A stretch of 64,000 bases of DNA from Magicicada septendecula. Its lineage: Eukaryota > Arthropoda > Insecta > Hemiptera > Cicadidae. The DNA is taken from positions 428,755,479-428,819,478 of the forward strand of contig CM068369.1 in NCBI GenBank assembly GCA_034769895.1. Direction: 5' to 3'. Numbering within the stretch: the first letter of the stretch is position 1; the number at the start of each line of letters is the position of its first letter. The notes beneath the pieces were generated by a model, which saw only the letters and a program-made list of their open reading frames with translations, did not search any database and was not told where the DNA came from. The position numbers and the translations under genes are program-made. Below, one piece after another: positions 22,402-35,476 of this stretch.

Positions 22402-23608
22402 TAACACCCCCCCTTCGAAATAAGTTTATTTTGGTATAAACAAAGTTTAGCAAGAAATAAACTTCTAATTTGTATCTGGCCAATTGGTTTCCTATTTATA
22501 GTACTTTTATATTTCATAATTATCCGTTATTTTATTATCATTTCTTCGTTCCTTCTTAAAATCAATTATTTCCCAAGTTTAAATCTTATTTCTATAATCA
22601 TTCTTGTGACATTCTTTATTAATTATACATTTTGGATCTGGTTTTATTTGATTCTCTATATTTATTTGTGAGTTTTCCCTCTAATATTTAATTTTCCTAA
22701 ACCTTCCTAACATTATAACTGGAATCGAATCGGTGGTGCTCTATCGGCTAACCAATTACCGTCGTCCGTTACATACTTTCTGGGATCAGAGGAACATCAT
22801 CTCTGCCCAGTTAAATGATTGCTGGAATATTCTACAGTCAATCTTCATTAATAAACCTCGTAAGGTAGTCATCATGTGACCTTCAATAAAATAATAAATA
22901 ATAATCATATTCTAGGGATTATTCACTGTACTTTAACTCAGATCATATTATTTCTTCATATTAATTCTTCCTTCTATTATACACTTCTCATCTCCAATAC
23001 TTGGCTATTTTATTGACATTTATTAATTGGGTTTTGTTTTCGGATAATTCTTAAATATTTGTTTTTTTTTTTCTTTTCTTGTGATCCTTTTGAAGGTTCC
23101 ATTTTGGCTTCTTCATTCTCTTATCTTCATTGGCTCATATTCCTTTATGATCAATACAGCTGGTTATGAGATTTTGGTTAGTACTATACATTACATTATG
23201 TAGTTATATTCTTCTGGCACAATCATTATTATTTCTTTTTACATTCTAAATTATATTTCTCGCTATTATATTATATCAGATAAACTCATCTTGTGTTTTG
23301 GTTTTGATGATTTTTTATTAGGTTGAATCAGTGTTATTTATTTATTTATTTTTTTTTCAAAATTCTCTTTCTTGTATACCTCATAAATTGTTTTCTTAGA
23401 TACTTGTTTGTAAGTTGAGCTTACTTCATTTTTTGAATTTTGGGGTATTTATCCTCTTTATTTTAAATCATACTGTTTCTGAATAATTATTGAGTAAGTT
23501 GTTCTTACAGTTTCTTTAGAATTTTGGGTTTTTTTTATTTACAATGTGTTGCTTGGTCCTGTATCCATAAAATCCGTCCCTTTTCATTATATTCTGTTTG
23601 GAATTTGT

Positions 23609-24958
23609 TTAACCGTGGTCCATTATTTCCTCTATACTGGTGGTTCGGGTCTCTCTAGTGTATAGAGTTATTTCTGTCCTTGTGACATATCTCATTATTG
23701 TAGAGTTCTTGCCTCTTGTCACTATAAAATTGTCATTTATAGTCAAGCTCATCTTCGTCCTTTGAACTGATTCTTCTGTACTGTCTCTTAATGGTTCTGA
23801 TGGTTCATACATAAATTCCATAAGTCCTCCATGCTCCTTAGTTAGTTTTGGCCTTTTTGGTCCTTCTAGTCCATCTGGGAATTCAAGTGTGGTTCGTTTA
23901 AAGTTTCTCACTTGCCTTACTTCTCTGTTTTCCGTAATTGGTCTATTATGTAGCTGAACCAATCCCCTTTTCATCATTTCCAATTCTTCCCGTGTATTTA
24001 TTAATTTCCTTTTACACATTTGTCTTATTCTCACTATCTTCATTTCATCATGAACCCGTTCTATTCTTCCGGTTCTATCAATTGGTATCTTGTCAAATTT
24101 TTCTTGGGTCTTCGCTTGTATGTTTCCTATTTGAGTAATTTTGGTCTCTACTTCTACTCTGAGTTGCATGATGGGTTCATCTGTCTTTTCCAGATCCACC
24201 TTAATTTCATTTATTTGCTGTCTTACCTCCACTTCATAGCTATCAACTCCTTTGCTCCGTGTTTCATTGACAATTATAATACTTCCATTGATGACTTCCC
24301 TCAATGCTAGGCCTTGTTCATTGATGATTTGCCGCAACTCCTTATTATGGTTTTCAATTTTCTCATCCATTCGTTTGGTATTCTCCAGAATCTGCCTCAA
24401 ACTCTCATCATTCCTGTCAAACCTTTTATTCATTTGCTTGATTAAATTTTCGCTCAAAATTTCGTTTTGTTTTCTTGAGTTCTCATTAATACTGTCTATT
24501 TTATTTTCCAGCTTTTCTGAATTTTCATTTATACTGTCTATCTTTTCATTGATTTGTCTAAAATCGGCCTTCAATCGTTCATTATTTTCATTTATGGTTT
24601 GCCTTAAAAGTTCACTAGTACTTTCCTTAATACTGTCTATTTTTTCATTAGTTTGTCTATTATCTTCTTTGATACTGCCTATTTTTTCATTAGTTTGTCT
24701 ATTATCTTCTTTGATTAATTCCCATAATTTTTGTAAATCTAGGCCTCCTCTGGCTTCCTCTTTATCTGGTTGGTCCCCTTGGGCATCTTCTTCCACTATT
24801 TCCGTTTCCGTATCCATAACTATTTCAGTTTCTTCTGTATCACCTGTCTGTTGATCCATTTCACTGTCCGTGATTAATTCTATTTCTTGTTCCTGTCCAC
24901 CTTCTTCCTTCTCCTTCTCTTCTGCCCTCTTCTTCGATCTGCCTCTGGTATTAAGCAT
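23609..24958 (-). CDS. Gag-like coiled-coil protein, unit 2
   Basis: Intact 449-residue copy. It differs from unit 1 by N at residue 144 and is identical in protein sequence to units 3 and 4. The internal region is 22402-25047. The preserved frame shows either recent homogenisation or selection. Confidence 0.75.
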   Translation of the reverse strand: MLNTRGRSKKRAEEKEKEEGGQEQEIELITDSEMDQQTGDTEETEIVMDTETEIVEEDAQGDQPDKEEARGGLDLQKLWELIKEDNRQTNEKIGSIKEDNRQTNEKIDSIKESTSELLRQTINENNERLKADFRQINEKIDSINENSEKLENKIDSINENSRKQNEILSENLIKQMNKRFDRNDESLRQILENTKRMDEKIENHNKELRQIINEQGLALREVINGSIIIVNETRSKGVDSYEVEVRQQINEIKVDLEKTDEPIMQLRVEVETKITQIGNIQAKTQEKFDKIPIDRTGRIERVHDEMKIVRIRQMCKRKLINTREELEMMKRGLVQLHNRPITENREVRQVRNFKRTTLEFPDGLEGPKRPKLTKEHGGLMEFMYEPSEPLRDSTEESVQRTKMSLTINDNFIVTRGKNSTIMRYVTRTEITLYTRETRTTSIEEIMDHG

Positions 24959-25047
24959 TCCTGTGCCTCTAATGGTTGCCTGCTCAAGTTAAGTAACAAA
25001 TAATATGATTTTTTACTTAACTAAAGCCCACTCGTTGAGCGCCAATT

Positions 25048-27614
25048 TGTAATAAAACTAATTATGTGTGTGTTAAGATGTGACGATGATGCCTCACGTT
25101 GCGAGCGTCAATTTGTAATAATATAAAATAGAATGTGTTGAGTACGTGTTTAATTAAGCTCCACGTTGTTATGCGCCAGTTTGTAATAAAACCAATATGT
25201 GCCGGTACTAGCGAAAATGTCCGTCTTATTCAAACCCCACTGTTGTAATCAATTTAGTAACGAACTGCTTGTTAATTATGTGAGGACGTATGTTATATTG
25301 TATGATACCAGCTGGAGACGTCAAATTGTAAAGAAATCTTGTCTATTAGTGTAATTAGTTATAAGAGACTCCGGTGTAACAAACGCCAAGTAATACGTTG
25401 TAGGTGGCGATCCGTAACTATTAAACTGCTGTCACCTGGTTTAATTAATATATTATTAACTAATATACCTTTCGGTTGTGACCGGTGAAACCCTCAGAAC
25501 ATAGATTATTAAGTCCACAAAATTAGAATTATGTTCCTGAATTTATTATGGTATTATTCTATAGACTTAATTTAGTTCTCGGTGGTTGTTTAATATGAGC
25601 AATATATATGGAGTATTTACTGAATGTAAGTGGTATTTGTTTCAACCCTAGTCCCTCAACGATCAAAATTTTGTTCAAATTTAGTATTAAAAAACCAGTT
25701 AGTTCAGTAATCTCCCGTCTCACCAGCTGCAAACTTGGAGCGCTGTTATTAGAAATAAGTATACTTATAGGTTAGTTATTCGGAGTTTTTGTATCAATCT
25801 GTTAATAAATTATTACACCAACTACATATAGTATTTTCTCTGCAATGATTAAAACGTTATCTAATACAACCAATGTACTTTATTTATTTTTCTCTGGTAT
25901 TTAACAAGTTACGTTGTCTCAGACAAACAATAAGACGATCCAATCGACTATCCCAACATGTATCGATTCTTAATTATTCAAACTCTAAAAACATATATAT
26001 TTGAAAATAATGACAATTAATTCTTATACCAGGGTTCGTGTAGTTCTTTGAACCATTAGTAAGGCCAGGTAAAACGCATAATTAAGGTTGTTCAATTTAC
26101 AAAAAGAATAAAATTATTTACTTAAAATACAATGATATGAAAATAATTTGTTTTTTACCCAAACGACGAAAGCTTCATTAGGCGGTGAATGTTTGTCAAC
26201 AGCGGTCAAAATCCAGTTTATATCGTCTTCACCCAGTAAAACTGCTCTGGTTTTCAATGAATTGATGATGGTAATCCCACAGGAACTCTTGTGCTTCGAT
26301 TCTTCTTTTGCGACTTCACAATTCTTGGTCCCAATGAACTGGAATTAGGATCTCAGCTTACGCTGTCAATGAAGGTTATTTCGTCAACCGAGTCTTCTGT
26401 ATTTCCAAATATTTCCGTTAATTCAGGCTTTAACTCTTTACTGGTCTTCAATTTATAGCATGAATTGGTTTGATACCAAATTCAGCGGAATTATTTAATG
26501 ATTGAGGTGAGAAGCTTTCAATTCTTTTTTATTTTACTCATTGATAATTTAGAGTGTTATTTAATTTGTACGATTCATTAGCGTTCAAATATAATTGTTT
26601 TACAAAAAAGGCTTTATCAGTTTGGACATATCTTTCCTTTATATTTATTCATATATTTTTATATCGGTTCATTTCAATCTAATCGCTTGTAACAATCAGA
26701 ACCATCTATTCCAAAATCAACAACTTATTATATATCAGTTGCCTTAACAACCACGTTCTCTATATATCCTTGAGCCGGCATTATAGAATATTACTACTTC
26801 TTTCCAATAAAATACTCCATGCTTGGATTAATCTTGAATCACATAAAACTTTCCCCTAACCTTCCTTACTAAACAGTAAATGTTTTACTAGAGTTTCGTT
26901 GGACTGGGTTTGCTAAAAAGGTATTAATTTCCTTTCACTAATATGGAATTTAGGCCTATAGATTCATTTATAACCATTATAACATTATTTGGTTTTTAAC
27001 TTAATTTTCTTTTTACCTGACCTACTGTACAATTAATTATTGGTTACATAGTTAATTACATGAATTTTAATTTACTGGTGGTTATTTGTTTTTATATTAA
27101 TTAACTGGTTCTGGAACCCTTTATTAATTTATGACATAATTGTCAGAACTACTTGTTAGATTTAAAACACTGGTCACACTCCTGATCCAGCTTATAAACA
27201 TTACTTAGAACAACAGTATTTTTCAACATTATACAATACTGATAACTTAGTACAGTACCTAACATTGGTAACTATACTGGGTTATATTAATACAAATCTA
27301 ATATAAACATAAACATAATTATTGGTGAAGTATTATTATCAAATAACATTATTTCATTTTTAGTATATTCAACATACAATATAAAATACTCTGTGACATG
27401 AACATGCCACAGTACAAAACAAACAATTCATAACATTCAATCATTCCTTAGTCTGGCTTTTATACATTTAATACTAGTCATTGCCTCCTTCTGGTTTGAG
27501 TTACTTCTCGAGCACATGACCTATTGAACAACCTTAAGTTAGGGTATGGTCCTTGACCATATTACAATCAATTTTTTATGTAACGTTGGGGAACCTCAAC
27601 TATGTTGCGTTACA
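25048..27614 (-). repeat. LTR 3 (2567 bp)
   Basis: Same length and termini as LTR 2. Confidence 0.85.
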
Positions 27615-28822
27615 TAACACCCCCCCTTCGAAATAAGTTTATTTTGGTATAAACAAAGTTTAGCAAGAAATAAACTTCTAATTTGTATCTGGCCAATTGG
27701 TTTCCTATTTATAGTACTTTTATATTTCATAATTATCCGTTATTTTATTATCATTTCTTCGTTCCTTCTTAAAATCAATTATTTCCCAAGTTTAAATCTT
27801 ATTTCTATAATCATTCTTGTGACATTCTTTATTAATTATACATTTTGGATCTGGTTTTATTTGATTCTCTATATTTATTTGTGAGTTTTCCCTCTAATAT
27901 TTAATTTTCCTAAACCTTCCTAACATTATAACTGGAATCGAATCGGTGGTGCTCTATCGGCTAACCAATTACCGTCGTCCGTTACATACTTTCTGGGATC
28001 AGAGGAACATCATCTCTGCCCAGTTAAATGATTGCTGGAATATTCTACAGTCAATCTTCATTAATAAACCTCGTAAGGTAGTCATCATGTGACCTTCAAT
28101 AAAATAATAAATAATAATCATATTCTAGGGATTATTCACTGTACTTTAACTCAGATCATATTATTTCTTCATATTAATTCTTCCTTCTATTATACACTTC
28201 TCATCTCCAATACTTGGCTATTTTATTGACATTTATTAATTGGGTTTTGTTTTCGGATAATTCTTAAATATTTGTTTTTTTTTTTTCTTTTCTTGTGATC
28301 CTTTTGAAGGTTCCATTTTGGCTTCTTCATTCTCTTATCTTCATTGGCTCATATTCCTTTATGATCAATACAGCTGGTTATGAGATTTTGGTTAGTACTA
28401 TACATTACATTATGTAGTTATATTCTTCTGGCACAATCATTATTATTTCTTTTTACATTCTAAATTATATTTCTCGCTATTATATTATATCAGATAAACT
28501 CATCTTGTGTTTTGGTTTTGATGATTTTTTATTAGGTTGAATCAGTGTTATTTATTTATTTTTTTTTTTTTCAAAATTCTCTTTCTTGTATACCTCATAA
28601 ATTGTTTTCTTAGATACTTGTTTGTAAGTTGAGCTTACTTCATTTTTTGAATTTTGGGGTATTTATCCTCTTTATTTTAAATCATACTGTTTCTGAATAA
28701 TTATTGAGTAAGTTGTTCTTACAGTTTCTTTAGAATTTTGGGTTTTTTTTATTTACAATGTGTTGCTTGGTCCTGTATCCATAAAATCCGTCCCTTTTCA
28801 TTATATTCTGTTTGGAATTTGT

Positions 28823-30172
28823 TTAACCGTGGTCCATTATTTCCTCTATACTGGTGGTTCGGGTCTCTCTAGTGTATAGAGTTATTTCTGTCCTTGTGAC
28901 ATATCTCATTATTGTAGAGTTCTTGCCTCTTGTCACTATAAAATTGTCATTTATAGTCAAGCTCATCTTCGTCCTTTGAACTGATTCTTCTGTACTGTCT
29001 CTTAATGGTTCTGATGGTTCATACATAAATTCCATAAGTCCTCCATGCTCCTTAGTTAGTTTTGGCCTTTTTGGTCCTTCTAGTCCATCTGGGAATTCAA
29101 GTGTGGTTCGTTTAAAGTTTCTCACTTGCCTTACTTCTCTGTTTTCCGTAATTGGTCTATTATGTAGCTGAACCAATCCCCTTTTCATCATTTCCAATTC
29201 TTCCCGTGTATTTATTAATTTCCTTTTACACATTTGTCTTATTCTCACTATCTTCATTTCATCATGAACCCGTTCTATTCTTCCGGTTCTATCAATTGGT
29301 ATCTTGTCAAATTTTTCTTGGGTCTTCGCTTGTATGTTTCCTATTTGAGTAATTTTGGTCTCTACTTCTACTCTGAGTTGCATGATGGGTTCATCTGTCT
29401 TTTCCAGATCCACCTTAATTTCATTTATTTGCTGTCTTACCTCCACTTCATAGCTATCAACTCCTTTGCTCCGTGTTTCATTGACAATTATAATACTTCC
29501 ATTGATGACTTCCCTCAATGCTAGGCCTTGTTCATTGATGATTTGCCGCAACTCCTTATTATGGTTTTCAATTTTCTCATCCATTCGTTTGGTATTCTCC
29601 AGAATCTGCCTCAAACTCTCATCATTCCTGTCAAACCTTTTATTCATTTGCTTGATTAAATTTTCGCTCAAAATTTCGTTTTGTTTTCTTGAGTTCTCAT
29701 TAATACTGTCTATTTTATTTTCCAGCTTTTCTGAATTTTCATTTATACTGTCTATCTTTTCATTGATTTGTCTAAAATCGGCCTTCAATCGTTCATTATT
29801 TTCATTTATGGTTTGCCTTAAAAGTTCACTAGTACTTTCCTTAATACTGTCTATTTTTTCATTAGTTTGTCTATTATCTTCTTTGATACTGCCTATTTTT
29901 TCATTAGTTTGTCTATTATCTTCTTTGATTAATTCCCATAATTTTTGTAAATCTAGGCCTCCTCTGGCTTCCTCTTTATCTGGTTGGTCCCCTTGGGCAT
30001 CTTCTTCCACTATTTCCGTTTCCGTATCCATAACTATTTCAGTTTCTTCTGTATCACCTGTCTGTTGATCCATTTCACTGTCCGTGATTAATTCTATTTC
30101 TTGTTCCTGTCCACCTTCTTCCTTCTCCTTCTCTTCTGCCCTCTTCTTCGATCTGCCTCTGGTATTAAGCAT
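28823..30172 (-). CDS. Gag-like coiled-coil protein, unit 3
   Basis: Intact copy with the same protein as unit 2. The internal region 27615-30261 has a longer T-run near 28560 than units 1 and 2. Confidence 0.75.
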   Translation of the reverse strand: MLNTRGRSKKRAEEKEKEEGGQEQEIELITDSEMDQQTGDTEETEIVMDTETEIVEEDAQGDQPDKEEARGGLDLQKLWELIKEDNRQTNEKIGSIKEDNRQTNEKIDSIKESTSELLRQTINENNERLKADFRQINEKIDSINENSEKLENKIDSINENSRKQNEILSENLIKQMNKRFDRNDESLRQILENTKRMDEKIENHNKELRQIINEQGLALREVINGSIIIVNETRSKGVDSYEVEVRQQINEIKVDLEKTDEPIMQLRVEVETKITQIGNIQAKTQEKFDKIPIDRTGRIERVHDEMKIVRIRQMCKRKLINTREELEMMKRGLVQLHNRPITENREVRQVRNFKRTTLEFPDGLEGPKRPKLTKEHGGLMEFMYEPSEPLRDSTEESVQRTKMSLTINDNFIVTRGKNSTIMRYVTRTEITLYTRETRTTSIEEIMDHG

Positions 30173-30261
30173 TCCTGTGCCTCTAATGGTTGCCTGCTCA
30201 AGTTAAGTAACAAATAATATGATTTTTTACTTAACTAAAGCCCACTCGTTGAGCGCCAATT

Positions 30262-32828
30262 TGTAATAAAACTAATTATGTGTGTGTTAAGATGTGACGA
30301 TGATGCCTCACGTTGCGAGCGTCAATTTGTAATAATATAAAATAGAATGTGTTGAGTACGTGTTTAATTAAGCTCCACGTTGTTATGCGCCAGTTTGTAA
30401 TAAAACCAATATGTGCCGGTACTAGCGAAAATGTCCGTCTTATTCAAACCCCACTGTTGTAATCAATTTAGTAACGAACTGCTTGTTAATTATGTGAGGA
30501 CGTATGTTATATTGTATGATACCAGCTGGAGACGTCAAATTGTAAAGAAATCTTGTCTATTAGTGTAATTAGTTATAAGAGACTCCGGTGTAACAAACGC
30601 CAAGTAATACGTTGTAGGTGGCGATCCGTAACTATTAAACTGCTGTCACCTGGTTTAATTAATATATTATTAACTAATATACCTTTCGGTTGTGACCGGT
30701 GAAACCCTCAGAACATAGATTATTAAGTCCACAAAATTAGAATTATGTTCCTGAATTTATTATGGTATTATTCTATAGACTTAATTTAGTTCTCGGTGGT
30801 TGTTTAATATGAGCAATATATATGGAGTATTTACTGAATGTAAGTGGTATTTGTTTCAACCCTAGTCCCTCAACGATCAAAATTTTGTTCAAATTTAGTA
30901 TTAAAAAACCAGTTAGTTCAGTAATCTCCCGTCTCACCAGCTGCAAACTTGGAGCGCTGTTATTAGAAATAAGTATACTTATAGGTTAGTTATTCGGAGT
31001 TTTTGTATCAATCTGTTAATAAATTATTACACCAACTACATATAGTATTTTCTCTGCAATGATTAAAACGTTATCTAATACAACCAATGTACTTTATTTA
31101 TTTTTCTCTGGTATTTAACAAGTTACGTTGTCTCAGACAAACAATAAGACGATCCAATCGACTATCCCAACATGTATCGATTCTTAATTATTCAAACTCT
31201 AAAAACATATATATTTGAAAATAATGACAATTAATTCTTATACCAGGGTTCGTGTAGTTCTTTGAACCATTAGTAAGGCCAGGTAAAACGCATAATTAAG
31301 GTTGTTCAATTTACAAAAAGAATAAAATTATTTACTTAAAATACAATGATATGAAAATAATTTGTTTTTTACCCAAACGACGAAAGCTTCATTAGGCAGT
31401 GAATGTTTGTCAACAGCGGTCAAAATCCAGTTTATATCGTCTTCACCCAGTAAAACTGCTCTGGTTTTCAATGAATTGATGATGGTAATCCCACAGGAAC
31501 TCTTGTGCTTCGATTCTTCTTTTGCGACTTCACAATTCTTGGTCCCAATGAACTGGAATTAGGATCTCTGCTTACGCTGTCAATGAAGGTTATTTCGTCA
31601 ACCGAGTCTTCTGTATTTCCAAATATTTCCGTTAATTCAGGCTTTAACTCTTTACTGGTCTTCAATTTATAGCATGAATTGGTTTGATACCAAATTCAGC
31701 GGAATTATTTAATGATTGAGGTGAGAAGCTTTCAATTCTTTTTTATTTTACTCATTGATAATTTAGAGTGTTATTTAATTTGTACGATTCATTAGCGTTC
31801 AAATATAATTGTTTTACAAAAAAGGCTTTATCAGTTTGGACATATCTTTCCTTTATATTTATTCATATATTTTTATATCGGTTCATTTCAATCTAATCGC
31901 TTGTAACAATCAGAACCATCTATTCCAAAATCAACAACTTATTATATATCAGTTGCCTTAACAACCACGTTCTCTATATATCCTTGAGCCGGCATTATAG
32001 AATATTACTACTTCTTTCCAATAAAATACTCCATGCTTGGATTAATCTTGAATCACATAAAACTTTCCCCTAACCTTCCTTACTAAACAGTAAATGTTTT
32101 ACTAGAGTTTCGTTGGACTGGGTTTGCTAAAAAGGTATTAATTTCCTTTCACTAATATGGAATTTAGGCCTATAGATTCATTTATAACCATTATAACATT
32201 ATTTGGTTTTTAACTTAATTTTCTTTTTACCTGACCTACTGTACAATTAATTATTGGTTACATAGTTAATTACATGAATTTTAATTTACTGGTGGTTATT
32301 TGTTTTTATATTAATTAACTGGTTCTGGAACCCTTTATTAATTTATGACATAATTGTCAGAACTACTTGTTAGATTTAAAACACTGGTCACACTCCTGAT
32401 CCAGCTTATAAACATTACTTAGAACAACAGTATTTTTCAACATTATACAATACTGATAACTTAGTACAGTACCTAACATTGGTAACTATACTGGGTTATA
32501 TTAATACAAATCTAATATAAACATAAACATAATTATTGGTGAAGTATTATTATCAAATAACATTATTTCATTTTTAGTATATTCAACATACAATATAAAA
32601 TACTCTGTGACATGAACATGCCACAGTACAAAACAAACAATTCATAACATTCAATCATTCCTTAGTCTGGCTTTTATACATTTAATACTAGTCATTGCCT
32701 CCTTCTGGTTTGAGTTACTTCTCGAGCACATGACCTATTGAACAACCTTAAGTTAGGGTATGGTCCTTGACCATATTACAATCAATTTTTTATGTAACGT
32801 TGGGGAACCTCAACTATGTTGCGTTACA
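30262..32828 (-). repeat. LTR 4 (2567 bp)
   Basis: Carries private substitutions near 31398 (G to A) and near 31568. The second removes a stop and creates a 65-codon minus-strand frame (31665-31468) not open in the other LTRs. Confidence 0.85.
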
Positions 32829-34037
32829 TAACACCCCCCCTTCGAAATAAGTTTATTTTGGTATAAACAAAGTTTAGCAAGAAATAAACTTCTAATTTGT
32901 ATCTGGCCAATTGGTTTCCTATTTATAGTACTTTTATATTTCATAATTATCCGTTATTTTATTATCATTTCTTCGTTCCTTCTTAAAATCAATTATTTCC
33001 CAAGTTTAAATCTTATTTCTATAATCATTCTTGTGACATTCTTTATTAATTATACATTTTGGATCTGGTTTTATTTGATTCTCTATATTTATTTGTGAGT
33101 TTTCCCTCTAATATTTAATTTTCCTAAACCTTCCTAACATTATAACTGGAATCGAATCGGTGGTGCTCTATCGGCTAACCAATTACCGTCGTCCGTTACA
33201 TACTTTCTGGGATCAGAGGAACATCATCTCTGCCCAGTTAAATGATTGCTGGAATATTCTACAGTCAATCTTCATTAATAAACCTCGTAAGGTAGTCATC
33301 ATGTGACCTTCAATAAAATAATAAATAATAATCATATTCTAGGGATTATTCACTGTACTTTAACTCAGATCATATTATTTCTTCATATTAATTCTTCCTT
33401 CTATTATACACTTCTCATCTCCAATACTTGGCTATTTTATTGACATTTATTAATTGGGTTTTGTTTTCGGATAATTCTTAAATATTTGTTTTTTTTTTTT
33501 CTTTTCTTGTGATCCTTTTGAAGGTTCCATTTTGGCTTCTTCATTCTCTTATCTTCATTGGCTCATATTCCTTTATGATCAATACAGCTGGTTATGAGAT
33601 TTTGGTTAGTACTATACATTACATTATGTAGTTATATTCTTCTGGCACAATCATTATTATTTCTTTTTACATTCTAAATTATATTTCTCGCTATTATATT
33701 ATATCAGATAAACTCATCTTGTGTTTTGGTTTTGATGATTTTTTATTAGGTTGAATCAGTGTTATTTATTTATTTTTTTTTTTTTTCAAAATTCTCTTTC
33801 TTGTATACCTCATAAATTGTTTTCTTAGATACTTGTTTGTAAGTTGAGCTTACTTCATTTTTTGAATTTTGGGGTATTTATCCTCTTTATTTTAAATCAT
33901 ACTGTTTCTGAATAATTATTGAGTAAGTTGTTCTTACAGTTTCTTTAGAATTTTGGGTTTTTTTTATTTACAATGTGTTGCTTGGTCCTGTATCCATAAA
34001 ATCCGTCCCTTTTCATTATATTCTGTTTGGAATTTGT

Positions 34038-35387
34038 TTAACCGTGGTCCATTATTTCCTCTATACTGGTGGTTCGGGTCTCTCTAGTGTATAGAGTTAT
34101 TTCTGTCCTTGTGACATATCTCATTATTGTAGAGTTCTTGCCTCTTGTCACTATAAAATTGTCATTTATAGTCAAGCTCATCTTCGTCCTTTGAACTGAT
34201 TCTTCTGTACTGTCTCTTAATGGTTCTGATGGTTCATACATAAATTCCATAAGTCCTCCATGCTCCTTAGTTAGTTTTGGCCTTTTTGGTCCTTCTAGTC
34301 CATCTGGGAATTCAAGTGTGGTTCGTTTAAAGTTTCTCACTTGCCTTACTTCTCTGTTTTCCGTAATTGGTCTATTATGTAGCTGAACCAATCCCCTTTT
34401 CATCATTTCCAATTCTTCCCGTGTATTTATTAATTTCCTTTTACACATTTGTCTTATTCTCACTATCTTCATTTCATCATGAACCCGTTCTATTCTTCCG
34501 GTTCTATCAATTGGTATCTTGTCAAATTTTTCTTGGGTCTTCGCTTGTATGTTTCCTATTTGAGTAATTTTGGTCTCTACTTCTACTCTGAGTTGCATGA
34601 TGGGTTCATCTGTCTTTTCCAGATCCACCTTAATTTCATTTATTTGCTGTCTTACCTCCACTTCATAGCTATCAACTCCTTTGCTCCGTGTTTCATTGAC
34701 AATTATAATACTTCCATTGATGACTTCCCTCAATGCTAGGCCTTGTTCATTGATGATTTGCCGCAACTCCTTATTATGGTTTTCAATTTTCTCATCCATT
34801 CGTTTGGTATTCTCCAGAATCTGCCTCAAACTCTCATCATTCCTGTCAAACCTTTTATTCATTTGCTTGATTAAATTTTCGCTCAAAATTTCGTTTTGTT
34901 TTCTTGAGTTCTCATTAATACTGTCTATTTTATTTTCCAGCTTTTCTGAATTTTCATTTATACTGTCTATCTTTTCATTGATTTGTCTAAAATCGGCCTT
35001 CAATCGTTCATTATTTTCATTTATGGTTTGCCTTAAAAGTTCACTAGTACTTTCCTTAATACTGTCTATTTTTTCATTAGTTTGTCTATTATCTTCTTTG
35101 ATACTGCCTATTTTTTCATTAGTTTGTCTATTATCTTCTTTGATTAATTCCCATAATTTTTGTAAATCTAGGCCTCCTCTGGCTTCCTCTTTATCTGGTT
35201 GGTCCCCTTGGGCATCTTCTTCCACTATTTCCGTTTCCGTATCCATAACTATTTCAGTTTCTTCTGTATCACCTGTCTGTTGATCCATTTCACTGTCCGT
35301 GATTAATTCTATTTCTTGTTCCTGTCCACCTTCTTCCTTCTCCTTCTCTTCTGCCCTCTTCTTCGATCTGCCTCTGGTATTAAGCAT
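34038..35387 (-). CDS. Gag-like coiled-coil protein, unit 4
   Basis: Intact copy, protein identical to units 2 and 3 (G94, N144, K402). It is the last of the short-period units. Internal region 32829-35476. Confidence 0.75.
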   Translation of the reverse strand: MLNTRGRSKKRAEEKEKEEGGQEQEIELITDSEMDQQTGDTEETEIVMDTETEIVEEDAQGDQPDKEEARGGLDLQKLWELIKEDNRQTNEKIGSIKEDNRQTNEKIDSIKESTSELLRQTINENNERLKADFRQINEKIDSINENSEKLENKIDSINENSRKQNEILSENLIKQMNKRFDRNDESLRQILENTKRMDEKIENHNKELRQIINEQGLALREVINGSIIIVNETRSKGVDSYEVEVRQQINEIKVDLEKTDEPIMQLRVEVETKITQIGNIQAKTQEKFDKIPIDRTGRIERVHDEMKIVRIRQMCKRKLINTREELEMMKRGLVQLHNRPITENREVRQVRNFKRTTLEFPDGLEGPKRPKLTKEHGGLMEFMYEPSEPLRDSTEESVQRTKMSLTINDNFIVTRGKNSTIMRYVTRTEITLYTRETRTTSIEEIMDHG

Positions 35388-35476
35388 TCCTGTGCCTCTA
35401 ATGGTTGCCTGCTCAAGTTAAGTAACAAATAATATGATTTTTTACTTAACTAAAGCCCACTCGTTGAGCGCCAATT

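Noticed and set aside
31468-31665. 65-codon minus-strand frame in LTR 4
   Set aside because: Open only because of one private substitution. The other LTRs have a stop, and the diverged LTR at 1-1864 has single-base indels across the same stretch, so coding is not maintained.
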